From DATKCJ01 sp035513275 (GTDB taxonomy: Bacteria > Verrucomicrobiota > Verrucomicrobiia > Opitutales > Opitutaceae), in NCBI GenBank assembly GCA_035513275.1, contig DATKCJ010000237.1:1-51230 (forward strand): a stretch of DNA of 51,230 bases, written 5' to 3'. Positions 1 to 9,265 of this stretch are shown here, in pieces. A program made the position numbers and the translations under genes. The notes beneath the pieces are model-generated. The model had not been told where the DNA came from. It was given only the letters and a program-made list of their open reading frames with translations, and ran no database searches. The stretch's first letter is position 1; the number at the start of each line of letters is the position of its first letter.

Positions 1-2343
1 ACGGCGTGGCAGATCGTGCTGATGCAGGCGCTCGGCTGGGTGGGTTGGTATCACTTCGCCTACCTCGTGATTGCGCTCGCGCTGCTCGGGTTCGGCGCGA
101 GCGGCACGGTCCTCACGCTGGCACGCGAGCGACTGGTGCGATCGAGCGGGCAGGTCGCGCGCACCGCAGCGGCACTCTCGGCGGCCGGGATGGCGCTCGC
201 ACCTGTGCTTGCCGGCAGCGGCACCACCGCACCCGACATCTACCTCCTCTTCGTCGATGTCCGGCAGGCTGCACTCCTCGCCGTCGCATGCGTGGCGCTC
301 GCAATTCCGTTTTTTCTCTCAGGCCTCGCGATCGGTGTCGTGCTCACCAGCGGCGCTGCGCGCGCGGGCCGGCTCTACGCGTGGAATCTCGCAGGATCGG
401 GCGCGGGCGGAGTCGCGGGCTGGATGCTCCTTTCTGTGCTTCAATCGTCGGAGGCACTCGCGGTCGTCGCGTTACTCCCGCTTTGCGGTGCAATTCTGTT
501 CCGGCCTGAACGCGGCACGCGGGCAATCGTGAGTGCGGGCCCTGCGGCGCTTGTGGCGATCGCAATCGTTGCGGCGCTTGTGGCGCCCGGTGGACTGCGG
601 CCATCGCAGTTCAAGGACATCTCGAGGCTGCTCGACCTTCCGGGCGCGAGCGTGGTGCTCGACGAGCCGCACCCGCGCGGGAGATTGCAGATTGTGGAGG
701 CGCCGGCATTCCGTCCAGCGCCGCCGGCCAGCCTTCGCTTCGCCGGCGAGTTCTCCGTGCAGCGCGCCTTGTTGCTCGATGGTAACCTGCGCGGTTCGCT
801 CCTCACGGATTACGCGGCGCCGGGAGCGCTCGCGCCGTTCGATCATGCGCTCGAGTCGGTCGCCTGGGCGATGGGCCCGAGGCGGAACGTGTTGCTCATC
901 CAATCCGGCGGCGAGGGACTTGCGGCGTGGGCGATCTCGAAAGGCGCGAAGTCCGTTGTTTGCGTTGAGCCGCACCCGGCCGTTGCGCGCGCGCTCGCAC
1001 GTGTGTTGCCCACGGGAGTGACAGTCGAGCGCCGTGAACCGCGCGATGCGCTCTCCGCGCGCGACGCCCCGCTCGATGTCGTCCGGTTTCCGATCGCCGG
1101 GAGCTTCGGCGGCTCGGCCGGCATGCACGCGGTGGGCGAGCAGTTCCTCTTCACGGCCGAAGCGTTTGCCGCCGCGCTCGGGCGGCTCGCGGACGACGGT
1201 GTCATCGTGGCGACAGCGTGGACGGAACAACCCGAGAGAAACGCACCGCGACTGCTCGCGACGATGCTCGAGGGGTTGAGTCGCGCGGGTGTTAGCGAAC
1301 CTCGCGCGCACATCGCGGTGATCCGATCTTGGAGTGCGACGACGTTCATCGCAAAGCGGTCGCCGCTGACCAAGGCGGACGCGGTGGCGATCCGAGCATT
1401 TTGCGAGCGCCTCGAGTTCGATCCGCTCGTGCTCCGCGGCGAGATGGGCGAAGACGAGGAGCGTTTCCACGAGACGCCGGGCTCGGCGTTGACGGAGCAG
1501 GTGCGCGCGATACTCGATGGCGACATCGTTGCAGCAGAGGCCGCGACCGGGGGTGCATTCCGACTCGCGCCGGCCACCGACGACCGGCCGTATTTCTCGC
1601 AGTTCCTGCGGATCGCGCACCTGCCGAGGCTTGCGCGGGACAGCGGCTGGTGGTCGGCGCCGTTTGTGGAGATGGGCTATCTCGTCGTGGCGATTTCCGC
1701 ACCGCTGTTGTTCGCCGCAGCGCTCGCGCTCGTGATCGCGCCGCTCTCGCGTGTTGGATGGTCGGGCGGCTCGCGTTGGGCGACGGCGCTATTCGCGGCA
1801 GGGCTCGGGCTCGGCTTCATGTTTGTGGAGATCGGGTTGATCGCGCGGCTCACGCTTTTCCTGGGCGGCTCGCTGCCGGCCGCAGCCACTGTGCTCACGA
1901 CGCTCCTCCTCGCCGCGGGCGCGGGCAGCGCGTTCTCGCAACGCTTTGGCGCCGAGCCGCGCACGCTGGCAAAGATCGCGCTCGGCGTGGCTGCGGTGTG
2001 CGTGGCGCTCGGCGTGGCGACGTCACTGGCGCCCGCGGGCTGGAGCGCGCCGGCCGCAGTGCGGATGGTTGTCGCGGGACTGGCGATCACGCCGGTGGCA
2101 TTCGCGATGGGCATGGCGTTTCCGACGCTGCTGCGATCGCTTGAGGCGACGGAGCCGAGCCACGTGCCGTGGGCGTGGGCGGTGAATGGCTGCGCGTCGG
2201 TCGTCGCGCCGTCGCTCGCGGTTCTCATCGCCGTCAACGCCGGCCACGGCGCGGTGTTCGCCGCCGCCGCGGGCGCGTATGCATTCGCGGCGCTGGCAGC
2301 TACCGGGATGCGTTCAACGAGCTCAGGATCCAATCCGCGATGA
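1..2343 (+). CDS. Spermidine-synthase-like integral membrane protein (5' partial)
   Basis: The reading frame is open at base 1, so the N-terminus lies outside the window; about 780 residues are visible. Hydrophobic helices fill the first ~190 residues. A soluble Rossmann/methyltransferase-like part follows, with a nucleotide-binding-like VLLIQSGGEG stretch and an acidic CVEPHP strand end, and then more helices. The TDDRPYFSQF motif before the C-terminal membrane block and the GLGFMFVEIGLIARLTLFLG helix are typical of membrane proteins annotated as spermidine synthase-like or fused MFS/SAM-dependent proteins. Polyamine synthesis is not proven, because the family is mostly uncharacterised and the aminopropyltransferase acid pair is not clear. 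The 3' end overlaps the convergent SGNH gene by 44 bp. Family assignment is fairly safe; the reaction is unknown. Confidence 0.75.
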   Translation, partial: TAWQIVLMQALGWVGWYHFAYLVIALALLGFGASGTVLTLARERLVRSSGQVARTAAALSAAGMALAPVLAGSGTTAPDIYLLFVDVRQAALLAVACVALAIPFFLSGLAIGVVLTSGAARAGRLYAWNLAGSGAGGVAGWMLLSVLQSSEALAVVALLPLCGAILFRPERGTRAIVSAGPAALVAIAIVAALVAPGGLRPSQFKDISRLLDLPGASVVLDEPHPRGRLQIVEAPAFRPAPPASLRFAGEFSVQRALLLDGNLRGSLLTDYAAPGALAPFDHALESVAWAMGPRRNVLLIQSGGEGLAAWAISKGAKSVVCVEPHPAVARALARVLPTGVTVERREPRDALSARDAPLDVVRFPIAGSFGGSAGMHAVGEQFLFTAEAFAAALGRLADDGVIVATAWTEQPERNAPRLLATMLEGLSRAGVSEPRAHIAVIRSWSATTFIAKRSPLTKADAVAIRAFCERLEFDPLVLRGEMGEDEERFHETPGSALTEQVRAILDGDIVAAEAATGGAFRLAPATDDRPYFSQFLRIAHLPRLARDSGWWSAPFVEMGYLVVAISAPLLFAAALALVIAPLSRVGWSGGSRWATALFAAGLGLGFMFVEIGLIARLTLFLGGSLPAAATVLTTLLLAAGAGSAFSQRFGAEPRTLAKIALGVAAVCVALGVATSLAPAGWSAPAAVRMVVAGLAITPVAFAMGMAFPTLLRSLEATEPSHVPWAWAVNGCASVVAPSLAVLIAVNAGHGAVFAAAAGAYAFAALAATGMRSTSSGSNPR

Positions 2344-3436
2344 TCCGACCTTGCAGATGTTTGCCAGTGGCGCTGCCGTGGATCGCATCGCGGTAGAACG
2401 TCGCAGGCTCGCGGCCCGACGCGGCGATCGCCTCGATCCAAGCGGCGCGCAGATCCAAGAATGCGCAGCCCGTCTCCGACGCGAGGGCGCCGAGCGCAGC
2501 GGCATCGATACCCGGCGCCGGTTTGGCCCACTCGCCGAACGGTCCCGTCAACAGCGCGATGTCTGGCTCGGGTGCATCGATCGCACGTGCGCCGTCACGA
2601 ATCCGGCCGATGATTGCACGCGTGTCGTCGATGCTTCGCGTGCTGATGCCACCGATGAGAACGAGGTCGGGGCGCCCGTCGATCACGGCTGCCCGCAGGT
2701 TGAGATCGTGGCCGGGAAACTTGTCGGGATGACTCCATCGCTCCATGCCCGCGCCGCCGCCGATCGCGGTGATTATCTCGGCACGCAATCCCGAGCGTTC
2801 GCTCTCCAGCCAGAGATCGACCGGCGAGTTCGCTGCGTCTTGCATGATGCTGTCGCCGAGGAACGCGATCCGAAGTGTGCCGCCACTGCGAAGCGCGGCG
2901 ACTGTGCGCGGCAGCGCGCCGGTGCCGACGGAGGTTGGAATGTTTGCGCCGTCCAGCAGCGACTCCGACCACGCGAGCACTTCCACTGCCGATGCGGGAC
3001 CCGTCACGGATGCAGACTCGATCTCCATCGACTCGTCGAGCGCCTGCACGCGCAGGCAACCGGCGACGGCGTTGGCCTGCGCGCGCGAGTAGAAGACAAC
3101 GGTGTGCCAATCGTCGGACTGCTGCACGAGTTGGTAATCTTCCGCGCGTAAATCGCCGGGACGGCCTTGCAGATCGCGGCCCCACGTCGCGTCTGGGTTT
3201 CGCCACAGAGCTGCGACGAATCCCTTTCCCGGCGAGCGCATGCGGCACTCGAACCGGTAGAACTTCAACGGCTCGGCAGGGAAATCGGCCGATTCGATCT
3301 TCGCGCCCGACGCGACCGATGCACCGTCAGGAAACAAGGCGACTGGCTTCGCAGGTGTCGCGCTATCGCTCGCACACGCGGCGCACGTGACCGCGCTGGC
3401 GACGAACATCCCCACGATCGTGGACTTCAATCTCAT
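2300..3436 (-). CDS. SGNH/GDSL-type hydrolase, exported, probable lipoprotein
   Basis: This is a 378-residue protein with an N-terminal hydrophobic segment ending in a Cys-rich VTCAACAS stretch, which suggests an exported lipoprotein. Residues ~30-160 form a beta-rich, carbohydrate-binding-like region. The SGNH hydrolase fold starts near residue 187: block I is AFLGDSIM with nucleophile Ser196, the GGIS segment sits at the block III position, and FYRDAIH carries the Asp350/His353 pair of block V. SGNH enzymes are esterases or lipases, often acting on acetylated polysaccharide; the substrate here cannot be read from sequence. It ends convergent to and overlapping the upstream membrane gene. 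An inverted palindrome pair lies just upstream of its start. Confidence 0.8.
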   Translation of the reverse strand: MRLKSTIVGMFVASAVTCAACASDSATPAKPVALFPDGASVASGAKIESADFPAEPLKFYRFECRMRSPGKGFVAALWRNPDATWGRDLQGRPGDLRAEDYQLVQQSDDWHTVVFYSRAQANAVAGCLRVQALDESMEIESASVTGPASAVEVLAWSESLLDGANIPTSVGTGALPRTVAALRSGGTLRIAFLGDSIMQDAANSPVDLWLESERSGLRAEIITAIGGGAGMERWSHPDKFPGHDLNLRAAVIDGRPDLVLIGGISTRSIDDTRAIIGRIRDGARAIDAPEPDIALLTGPFGEWAKPAPGIDAAALGALASETGCAFLDLRAAWIEAIAASGREPATFYRDAIHGSATGKHLQGRIIADWILSSLNASR

Positions 3437-3453
3437 GGTTCAGATGACTCGAT

Positions 3454-3524
3454 GTAGGAGCCCGCTTGCGGGCGATTGCCTTGGGAGTGTATTTCGAAGA
3501 AATCGCCCGCAAGCGGGCTCCTAC
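3454..3524. repeat. GTAG-headed palindrome pair (REP/BIME-like)
   Basis: Two 24-nt arms are perfect reverse complements, at 3454-3477 (begins GTAGGAGCCCGC) and 3501-3524 (ends GCGGGCTCCTAC). Each arm also holds its own small hairpin, CCCGC-TT-GCGGG. The GTAG head and CTAC tail are shared with many other elements in this window. It lies between the SGNH gene start and the DUF2959 gene stop. Confidence 0.85.
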
Positions 3525-3548
3525 CTTCGAATCGACTGCTCGGCTCGC

Positions 3549-4205
3549 TCAGCTTCCCGCCGTCGTCTTCATCGCGCTGATGAACTCGTCGGCCTCGCGG
3601 ATCGACGCTTCCATCTCTGTGATGAGCCGGCCGACGTCGCCCTTGAGCGTGTTGGCCGTCGTGCCGAGCTGGGCGATGACCTGCGCGTTGAGATTGTGCT
3701 TCAAGAAGAGCACCTGGTCCCTGAAGCGCACGAGCACCGGATCCATCCGAGCGGAGGTGCGCTGCATGACTTCGATGAGCTCTGCGTAGCGCGATTGCGT
3801 GTCGCGCATCTGCCGCTCGCTTATGCGGCGCAGGTTCTGGTCGCTGTATTGGCCGAGCTCGTCCTCCCACTCGCGGAAAAGCGCGGCGGCCACGGTCTCG
3901 ATCTCGCTAATGTGATCGCGCACCGCCGTTGCCCGGCTCTCGCTGCGATCATAGGCGGCGGAAAGCTTGTCGTAGCGGTCTTTCAGCTCACCGGTCTCGG
4001 CGCCGGTCAGCTCGATAAACTGTTCGAGCGCAGTCTTGAACTGCTCCTTCGCGGCGTCCTGCGACTCGCGCGCGTCCTCGACGCGGGCGACGAGGATGTC
4101 GCGTTTGTGGATGCCGAACTTCTCCTTCATGGCATACTCCATCGAGGAGCAGCCGGCGGATAGCAGGAGGATCGTGGAAACGACGAGAAACGAAGATCGG
4201 CTCAT
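3549..4205 (-). CDS. DUF2959 domain-containing lipoprotein
   Basis: This is a 218-residue protein beginning MSRSSFLVV. A longer frame runs to 4271, but the start at 4205 is chosen because it places a clean signal peptide with the lipobox LSAGC at the N-terminus. The segment KFGIHKRDILVARVEDAR and the following charged, helical, coiled-coil-like body are characteristic of DUF2959. The function of the family is unknown. The gene lies 62 bp downstream of the DUF748 gene on the same strand and is probably co-transcribed with it, which suggests an envelope role for both. Confidence 0.85.
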   Translation of the reverse strand: MSRSSFLVVSTILLLSAGCSSMEYAMKEKFGIHKRDILVARVEDARESQDAAKEQFKTALEQFIELTGAETGELKDRYDKLSAAYDRSESRATAVRDHISEIETVAAALFREWEDELGQYSDQNLRRISERQMRDTQSRYAELIEVMQRTSARMDPVLVRFRDQVLFLKHNLNAQVIAQLGTTANTLKGDVGRLITEMEASIREADEFISAMKTTAGS

Positions 4206-4267
4206 GGGATGATGGTGGGCTTGCCGTGTTTGATTGTCGAACGCACCGATCGGTTCCACGAAGTGCG

Positions 4268-7200
4268 TCACTTGAGGGAGAAAGTCACCCTCGGCGTGCC
4301 GGCGGGGGCAGCGGACTCCGCGGCGGCGGCGATCACAAGCCGCTCGGCCTCGACCTTTTCGGTGGCCAGAAGCCTCTCGCGGACGGCGTTTGCGCGGCCC
4401 GCGGCGAGAGCCTCCAGTTCGGCGGGCGTGATCTCGATCTGTGCAAGCAACCGCGCCTCCATTTCCTCGATCGACGGTCCGGTGGCGACCTCGGCGGGCT
4501 GGGCGGCGGCCGGAGGCGCAGGCTCGGCCTCCTCGTTTCCCCCGAACACGCGCCGGAACGTCCGTACAACGAAGCCGGGCTTCTCTTCCTCCGGTGTCTC
4601 GGCGACGGCTGTTCCAGTCTCGCTCGGAAACGCAGCCGCAAACGCTTCACGAATGAGTGTCTCGCGCTCGCCCACTACGGGAGTGGCTGGCGCGGAATCC
4701 GCCGCGGACGGGCCGGCGGCCGCCAGCTTGCTGGCCTTCCGCGCGGTTAGCATCGCTTCAAATCGCGCCGTGCGCAGCGGCGGTGCGTCGAGCTCCGGCG
4801 CAGGCGCGGTGATTATCTCCAGCACCAACGCCGGCCGGTCGTAGAGCACGCCTGCTAGCGTGAGGAGTTTCTCGGTCGATGCCGTGTCGATCTCCGCCGC
4901 ACCGGGCGCGAACTCGACATAGCTCAGCGTCTCCGGGTCGCCGCCGCCGGGAATCAGTTTGCCGAGCAGCGAGAACGGCGAGGTCGCCGCCTTCGCGATC
5001 AGGTTGCCGATGGCCTTCCAAACGAGGCCCCCGTATTTGAAATCCGGGTCGTCGAGGTTGCCGCGGATCGGCAGGTCAATGTCGATCTTGCCGCTTCGGT
5101 CGCGCAGGAGTCCGAGCGCGAGCTTGAGCGGCAGATTCATCGCATCGGGGCTCTCGACGGTCTCGCCGAGGTAAAACTCGTCGAACACGAGCTTGTTCTC
5201 CGCCTCGAGCACGCGCGATGAGAGGCGGTAGGTGAGATCGAGCGTGAGCCGACCGCGGTCGATCGTGTAGCCAACGTAGCGGCCGGAATACGGTGTGAAC
5301 GCCGGCAGACCGATCCCGCGGAAATCCACACGAAGGTCGGTGAACGCGTCCTCGCTCAGCGGATTGACCTTCCCCGACACCTCGAACGGCGCCGTGCCGT
5401 CGAGCGTGCCCTTCAGGTCCACGTCGGCGCGTGCGAGTTCTTCAGACGACAGACCCGAGATCGTGCCACCGAAATCCCGAAGCGACGTGGTGAACTCCTT
5501 CTCCATCGAGCGGTCCGTGACATCGGCGCGCCCGTCCTCGATCACCACGCGCCCGATTGTGATCACCGGCCGCGGCGCCGCCGGCGTCGCATCGGTCGGG
5601 GTCGGTTCGACGGCCGGCGCTTCAGCGCCCGCATCCACTGCCGCAGGAGCGTCTCCTGCTTTCATGACCGTGGTCAGATTGACCGTTCCGTCGGCGGCGA
5701 TGATGGCGCTCACCGCGGGCGACCCAACTGCGACCTCGGCGATGTCGAGCGTGACGGGCGGCGACTTGAAGCGGACTTCGCGAAGGTCGAGCGAGCCGAG
5801 GCTCATGAGAGGGGTCTCGCCGTCGGCAGTCTTCACGACGAGCCGGTCGAGTCCGGCGGAGCCCTCGAAGGCCAGCGACGGCTCCGCGGCGGATAGATCC
5901 TTCGAAACAGTGATCGTGCCCGAAGCGCGCGCCACCCCGTCGGCCAGTCGCACCGCGGCAAACGGCTCGAGGTAGGGATCGAGCGCAGCGAGCAGCAGGT
6001 CGGCCGCCTCGAACTCGACCTTCGCATGGAGCGGCGCGCGAGTCGCAGTGCCGTGCGCACGAAGCGTGCCTTGTTCCTGCCAGCGAAGGCTCGTCTCGAA
6101 TAGAATCTCCGCCGCGGGATCGGAGGAGAGGTTGCGCGCGATCATATCCAGATCGTCGAGCAGCAGGCGAACGGGCTGCGTGTTGGAAGTGTCGTTGAGC
6201 TCGATCCGCGAGTCCTGAATCGAAAACTCGGCAATGGTGGCGGTCCATGGTGCCGCGGCCGGTGCGTTCAGGTCGCCAACGGGGAGCGACCCGAGTCGCG
6301 GCGTGAGCAGCGTGGCGAGGTCGATCGATCCGTCGGCAAGGCGCGTGAGCCGGATCGTGGTGGCGCCATTCGCGGCGGCAGCGGAGTCAGATCCTTGCAC
6401 CGACCAGGCCGGCGCAGTACCTGCGGGAAATGCCTCGAGCGCCACGCGCGCGACACTCGCCGTGCGGGTCGCCGAGTCCACCCGGATGCCAGAGACTAGT
6501 AGCGCGGGCAGGTAGATTGCATCCTCCGTCTCCCCGCGCGCACGGATGTGGAGATCCTCAATCGCGAAGTCCGCGGGATCGATCTTCCATGTGAGGCCGC
6601 CCTTTGCGTTCACCACGAACCGGACGTCGAACGAGATCTTCCCGCCGGCGACCTCGAAGAGCGTCATCGTGTGGTGGAACGGATCATACTTCGGCGCATG
6701 CACGCCGGTCATGGTGAAATGACCCGAGAGGCTGAGGTCGTTCACGTGCAGCAAACCGTCGAATGCGAACCGCTCGCCGGACTCGGTGTTGCCCTGAAGC
6801 ACGATGTTGCCGGCATCGCCGCTACCGGTTCCGAACTTCTGAAGCGTGACCGTCACCGGACCGACCAGCGTCTCGAAGTTCGTCGCGCGCGATTTGTCGA
6901 TGAAATGCAGGTTGCCGGTGGAAACCTCGAGCGACTCGATCAGGAAACGCGGAGTGGCGGCGGGCTCCGCGGGCAGGTCCTCCGCGGGGGCTTCCGCTGC
7001 GAGGTCGGCGATGTTGAGTGTGCCGTCGGCCGCGACGACGAGCCGGCCGCGCGGGCGCTCGATCCGGACCTCGCGGAAATACCACATCCGCCGGAAGATC
7101 GATGAGAGCTGGAAGTTCGCATAGACGTCGTCGAACCCCGCCAGCTCCGCACCGTCATGGTCGGTCACGGTAAACCCGCGCACAGTCATGGAGAGCGTGA

Positions 7201-7387
7201 AGGGATTGAGTGCGACCTTGTCGATCGCGACCGGTCGATGGAGGGCCTCCGAAAGTTGTTTTGTCGCCTGGCTGCGCAGGATCGGCGGCAGGATGAAGAA
7301 ACCCGTTATGGCGTAGAGGGCGATTGCGCCGGCGAGTGCTATCAGGCGGGTCCGTCGGCGGCGGTTTGGGGAGGAGAGTGGCTTCAT
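4268..7387 (-). CDS. DUF748 (AsmA-like) envelope protein
   Basis: This 1,039-residue protein has one N-terminal membrane helix (about residues 15-37) and a very long beta-rich periplasmic body. VRGFTVTDHDG, YANFQLSS and RLVVAADGTLNIADL near the N-terminus, LPIRGNLDDPDFKYGG near residue 770, and a C-terminal RVTFSLK are hallmarks of DUF748 proteins. These are related to AsmA and to the YhdP/TamB class of bridge-like proteins. Known relatives are linked to outer-membrane lipid homeostasis or transport, so that role is inferred. It is followed by the DUF2959 lipoprotein gene and is divergent from the metallophosphoesterase. A Pro/Ala/Glu-rich low-complexity stretch lies at about residues 860-990. 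Confidence 0.88.
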   Translation of the reverse strand: MKPLSSPNRRRRTRLIALAGAIALYAITGFFILPPILRSQATKQLSEALHRPVAIDKVALNPFTLSMTVRGFTVTDHDGAELAGFDDVYANFQLSSIFRRMWYFREVRIERPRGRLVVAADGTLNIADLAAEAPAEDLPAEPAATPRFLIESLEVSTGNLHFIDKSRATNFETLVGPVTVTLQKFGTGSGDAGNIVLQGNTESGERFAFDGLLHVNDLSLSGHFTMTGVHAPKYDPFHHTMTLFEVAGGKISFDVRFVVNAKGGLTWKIDPADFAIEDLHIRARGETEDAIYLPALLVSGIRVDSATRTASVARVALEAFPAGTAPAWSVQGSDSAAAANGATTIRLTRLADGSIDLATLLTPRLGSLPVGDLNAPAAAPWTATIAEFSIQDSRIELNDTSNTQPVRLLLDDLDMIARNLSSDPAAEILFETSLRWQEQGTLRAHGTATRAPLHAKVEFEAADLLLAALDPYLEPFAAVRLADGVARASGTITVSKDLSAAEPSLAFEGSAGLDRLVVKTADGETPLMSLGSLDLREVRFKSPPVTLDIAEVAVGSPAVSAIIAADGTVNLTTVMKAGDAPAAVDAGAEAPAVEPTPTDATPAAPRPVITIGRVVIEDGRADVTDRSMEKEFTTSLRDFGGTISGLSSEELARADVDLKGTLDGTAPFEVSGKVNPLSEDAFTDLRVDFRGIGLPAFTPYSGRYVGYTIDRGRLTLDLTYRLSSRVLEAENKLVFDEFYLGETVESPDAMNLPLKLALGLLRDRSGKIDIDLPIRGNLDDPDFKYGGLVWKAIGNLIAKAATSPFSLLGKLIPGGGDPETLSYVEFAPGAAEIDTASTEKLLTLAGVLYDRPALVLEIITAPAPELDAPPLRTARFEAMLTARKASKLAAAGPSAADSAPATPVVGERETLIREAFAAAFPSETGTAVAETPEEEKPGFVVRTFRRVFGGNEEAEPAPPAAAQPAEVATGPSIEEMEARLLAQIEITPAELEALAAGRANAVRERLLATEKVEAERLVIAAAAESAAPAGTPRVTFSLK

Positions 7388-7530
7388 GGAAAATGGGCGC
7401 GGCCTCCTGAGATGCTATTCGGTGAAACGGGCGACGCAACCACGGCGACCCTCCGGTTCGCGCTCCTGTCGCCCGAATTTGGCGCTGAGCGCTCTTGGCA
7501 AGTGCGTGGCCGGCGGTAAGTTTCCGCGTG
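7388..7530. promoter_or_regulatory. Divergent intergenic region
   Basis: These 143 bp separate two divergent starts (DUF748 on minus, metallophosphoesterase on plus) and so must hold both promoters. No convincing -35/-10 pair or Shine-Dalgarno sequence was recognised. Confidence 0.4.
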
Positions 7531-8493
7531 ATGAACTTTCGCCGGTGCGCGCTGCTCCTGGTCCTGTTCCCCGCCGCACTCGCCGCCGGGGAGCGCTTCG
7601 CGTTTGCCGCGCTCGGCTGCCTGCCCTACGGCGAGGGCTCGTTCGAGGACTTCGAGCGCGTGCTCGCGGAGATCGACCGGCACCGGCCCGCGTTTGCGCT
7701 GCATCTCGGCGACATCAAGGGCGGCGGCGAGCCGCCGACCATCGAACACTACACGCGCGTGCGCTCCGCATTCGACGCGATGGAGACGCCGCTCATCTAC
7801 ACGCCCGGCGACAACGAGTGGACCGACGTCATCCGCGAGAGCAACGGCAGCCAGGACCAGCTCGAGTGGCTCGCGCGCATCCGCGGGATGTTTTTCGAAA
7901 AGGAGGAGAGTCGTGGAAGGCATCCACTGCCGCTCGTCACGCAGCGCCGCGATCCCCAGTTCGCGAAGTTTGTCGAAAACGCGCGCTGGGAACGCGGAGG
8001 CGTCGTCTTCGCGACCGTGCACGCCGTCGGCAGTTGGAACAACAACCAGCCCGCCGTGACCGGTGCCATCGAGGAGTTCGAGGAGCGCGACGCGGCCAAC
8101 GCGGCATGGATCCGCGCGACGTTTGCGCGGGCGCGCGAGACCGGCGCACCTGGCGTCGTTCTGTGTTTCCAGGTGGATGCGTTCGCTTTCGATTACGGCC
8201 GCGCCGGCTACGATCGTGGCATGGAGAATTTCCTGCGCGTGATAGAGACCGAGGCGCGCGACTTCGCAAAACCGGTGCTCCTGCTCCACGCCGACGATCA
8301 CAACTACCATCTCACCGAGCGCCTCGCGTTCACCCAGGGCGGCGAGCCCGCACCCAACGTCACGCGGCTCGGTGTGTTCGGCGACAAGAGCCGCCACGCG
8401 GTGATGGTCGTGGTGGATACCGACAATCCCTCTCTCTTCCTCTGTGGCCCGCTGCTCGTGCCCGGCAACGCGCTGCCGGCGCTCATGAGATGA
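7531..8493 (+). CDS. Exported metallophosphoesterase-like protein
   Basis: The protein has 320 residues. The ATG at 7531 is chosen over an in-frame start at 7495 because it starts directly at a signal peptide (MNFRRCALLLVLF..LAAG). Calcineurin-like phosphoesterase motifs are visible but divergent: LHLGDIKGG, YTPGDNEWTD in place of GNHE, a W-N-N segment, and LLHADDHNYH in place of the usual GHxH. The fold is two-metal phosphoesterase, located in the periplasm. The substrate is unknown. The divergent motifs match a subgroup of exported bacterial proteins annotated only as metallophosphoesterase. Confidence 0.78.
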   Translation: MNFRRCALLLVLFPAALAAGERFAFAALGCLPYGEGSFEDFERVLAEIDRHRPAFALHLGDIKGGGEPPTIEHYTRVRSAFDAMETPLIYTPGDNEWTDVIRESNGSQDQLEWLARIRGMFFEKEESRGRHPLPLVTQRRDPQFAKFVENARWERGGVVFATVHAVGSWNNNQPAVTGAIEEFEERDAANAAWIRATFARARETGAPGVVLCFQVDAFAFDYGRAGYDRGMENFLRVIETEARDFAKPVLLLHADDHNYHLTERLAFTQGGEPAPNVTRLGVFGDKSRHAVMVVVDTDNPSLFLCGPLLVPGNALPALMR

Positions 8494-8519
8494 TGATAAT
8501 TGAGGAACACAAAATTCTT

Positions 8520-8587
8520 GTAGTGCTGCCGCTTGCGGCATGCCTCTTCCGCTGCGAGGAGTGGCGCGGCGCAAGCGCCGGCCCTAC
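8520..8587. repeat. GTAG...CTAC palindrome pair
   Basis: The GTAG head is at 8520-8523 and the CTAC tail at 8584-8587. They enclose two hairpins, TGCCGC-TTGC-GGCA on the left and GGCGCAAGCGCC on the right. The element lies in the gap between the metallophosphoesterase and GNAT genes. Confidence 0.8.
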
Positions 8588-8653
8588 TCAAAACTTGGCG
8601 CAGTCCCGCACTTTCGAGAACCGCGCTACGAAGCGAACTCAAATGTTTAAAAA

Positions 8654-9265
8654 GTGAACCCATTCGATCCGAAACCCGTCACACTTGAGTTTGATGTGGG
8701 TCGGGCTTTGCGCCCGACAGTCCGCCTCGTCCCGATGGGTGCCGTTCATGCGAAGGCACTCGTCGATGCGAGCCGTTCACCGGAAGTATGGGAACACATG
8801 ACGATTCCGCTCCCCGCCGACGAGGCCGCGATGGCCGCGTGGGTCAGCGAGGCGCTCACCGCGCAGGAGGCCGGCACGCAGGTGCCGTTTGTGATCGAGG
8901 TGGACGGCAAAGTCGCGGGCAGCACGCGTTACCTCGAGATTCGCCGGGGCGACTTGCGGATCGAGATCGGCTGGACTTGGCTCGCGCCTGAGTTCTGGCG
9001 CACTGCGGTGAACACGACCTGCAAGTTTCTCTTGTTGCGACACGCGTTTGAAGTGCTCGGCGCCGCGCGCGTGGAGTTGAAGACCGATGTGCGCAACACG
9101 CGCTCCCAAGCGGCAATCGAGCGAATCGGTGCGAAGCGCGAGGGCGTTCTCCGCGGCTATCAGCGCTTGTGGACCGGACGCCAGCGCGACACGGCAATGT
9201 TTTCAATCATCGCATCCGAGTGGCCCGCGGTGAAGGCAGAGCTGGAGCGGAGGCTCGGGAGGTAG
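8654..9265 (+). CDS. GNAT N-acetyltransferase, RimJ/RimL-like, with in-frame palindrome insertion
   Basis: This is a 203-residue acetyltransferase of the Acetyltransf_3 type. The start is the GTG at 8654; no strong Shine-Dalgarno is visible. PKPVTLE near the N-terminus, IGWTWLAPEFWRT, the AFEVLGAARVELKTD strand and RNTRSQAAIERIGAKREG are typical of the family, which acetylates protein N-termini or small amines with acetyl-CoA. Residues 13-22 (FDVGRALRPT) are encoded by a palindrome (8696-8720) and separate VTLE from VRLVPM, which in relatives are joined by a short GRH-like link. The stop codon TAG at 9263-9265 is part of the GTAG head of another element. The substrate is unknown. Confidence 0.82.
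   Translation: MNPFDPKPVTLEFDVGRALRPTVRLVPMGAVHAKALVDASRSPEVWEHMTIPLPADEAAMAAWVSEALTAQEAGTQVPFVIEVDGKVAGSTRYLEIRRGDLRIEIGWTWLAPEFWRTAVNTTCKFLLLRHAFEVLGAARVELKTDVRNTRSQAAIERIGAKREGVLRGYQRLWTGRQRDTAMFSIIASEWPAVKAELERRLGR
8696..8720 (+). repeat. GTGGG-headed palindrome inside the GNAT gene
   Basis: The arms GTCGGGC (8700-8706) and GCCCGAC (8712-8718) flank a TTTGC loop and are preceded by GTGG. The same head and stem occur at 16240-16309, and the ends recur at 12318-12404. Here the element is read in frame as VGRALRPT. Confidence 0.8.

Noticed and set aside
472..1620. Minus-strand frame of 382 codons opposite the first gene
   Set aside because: It is Arg-rich with no family signature, and the plus strand carries conserved membrane and TDDRPYF motifs.
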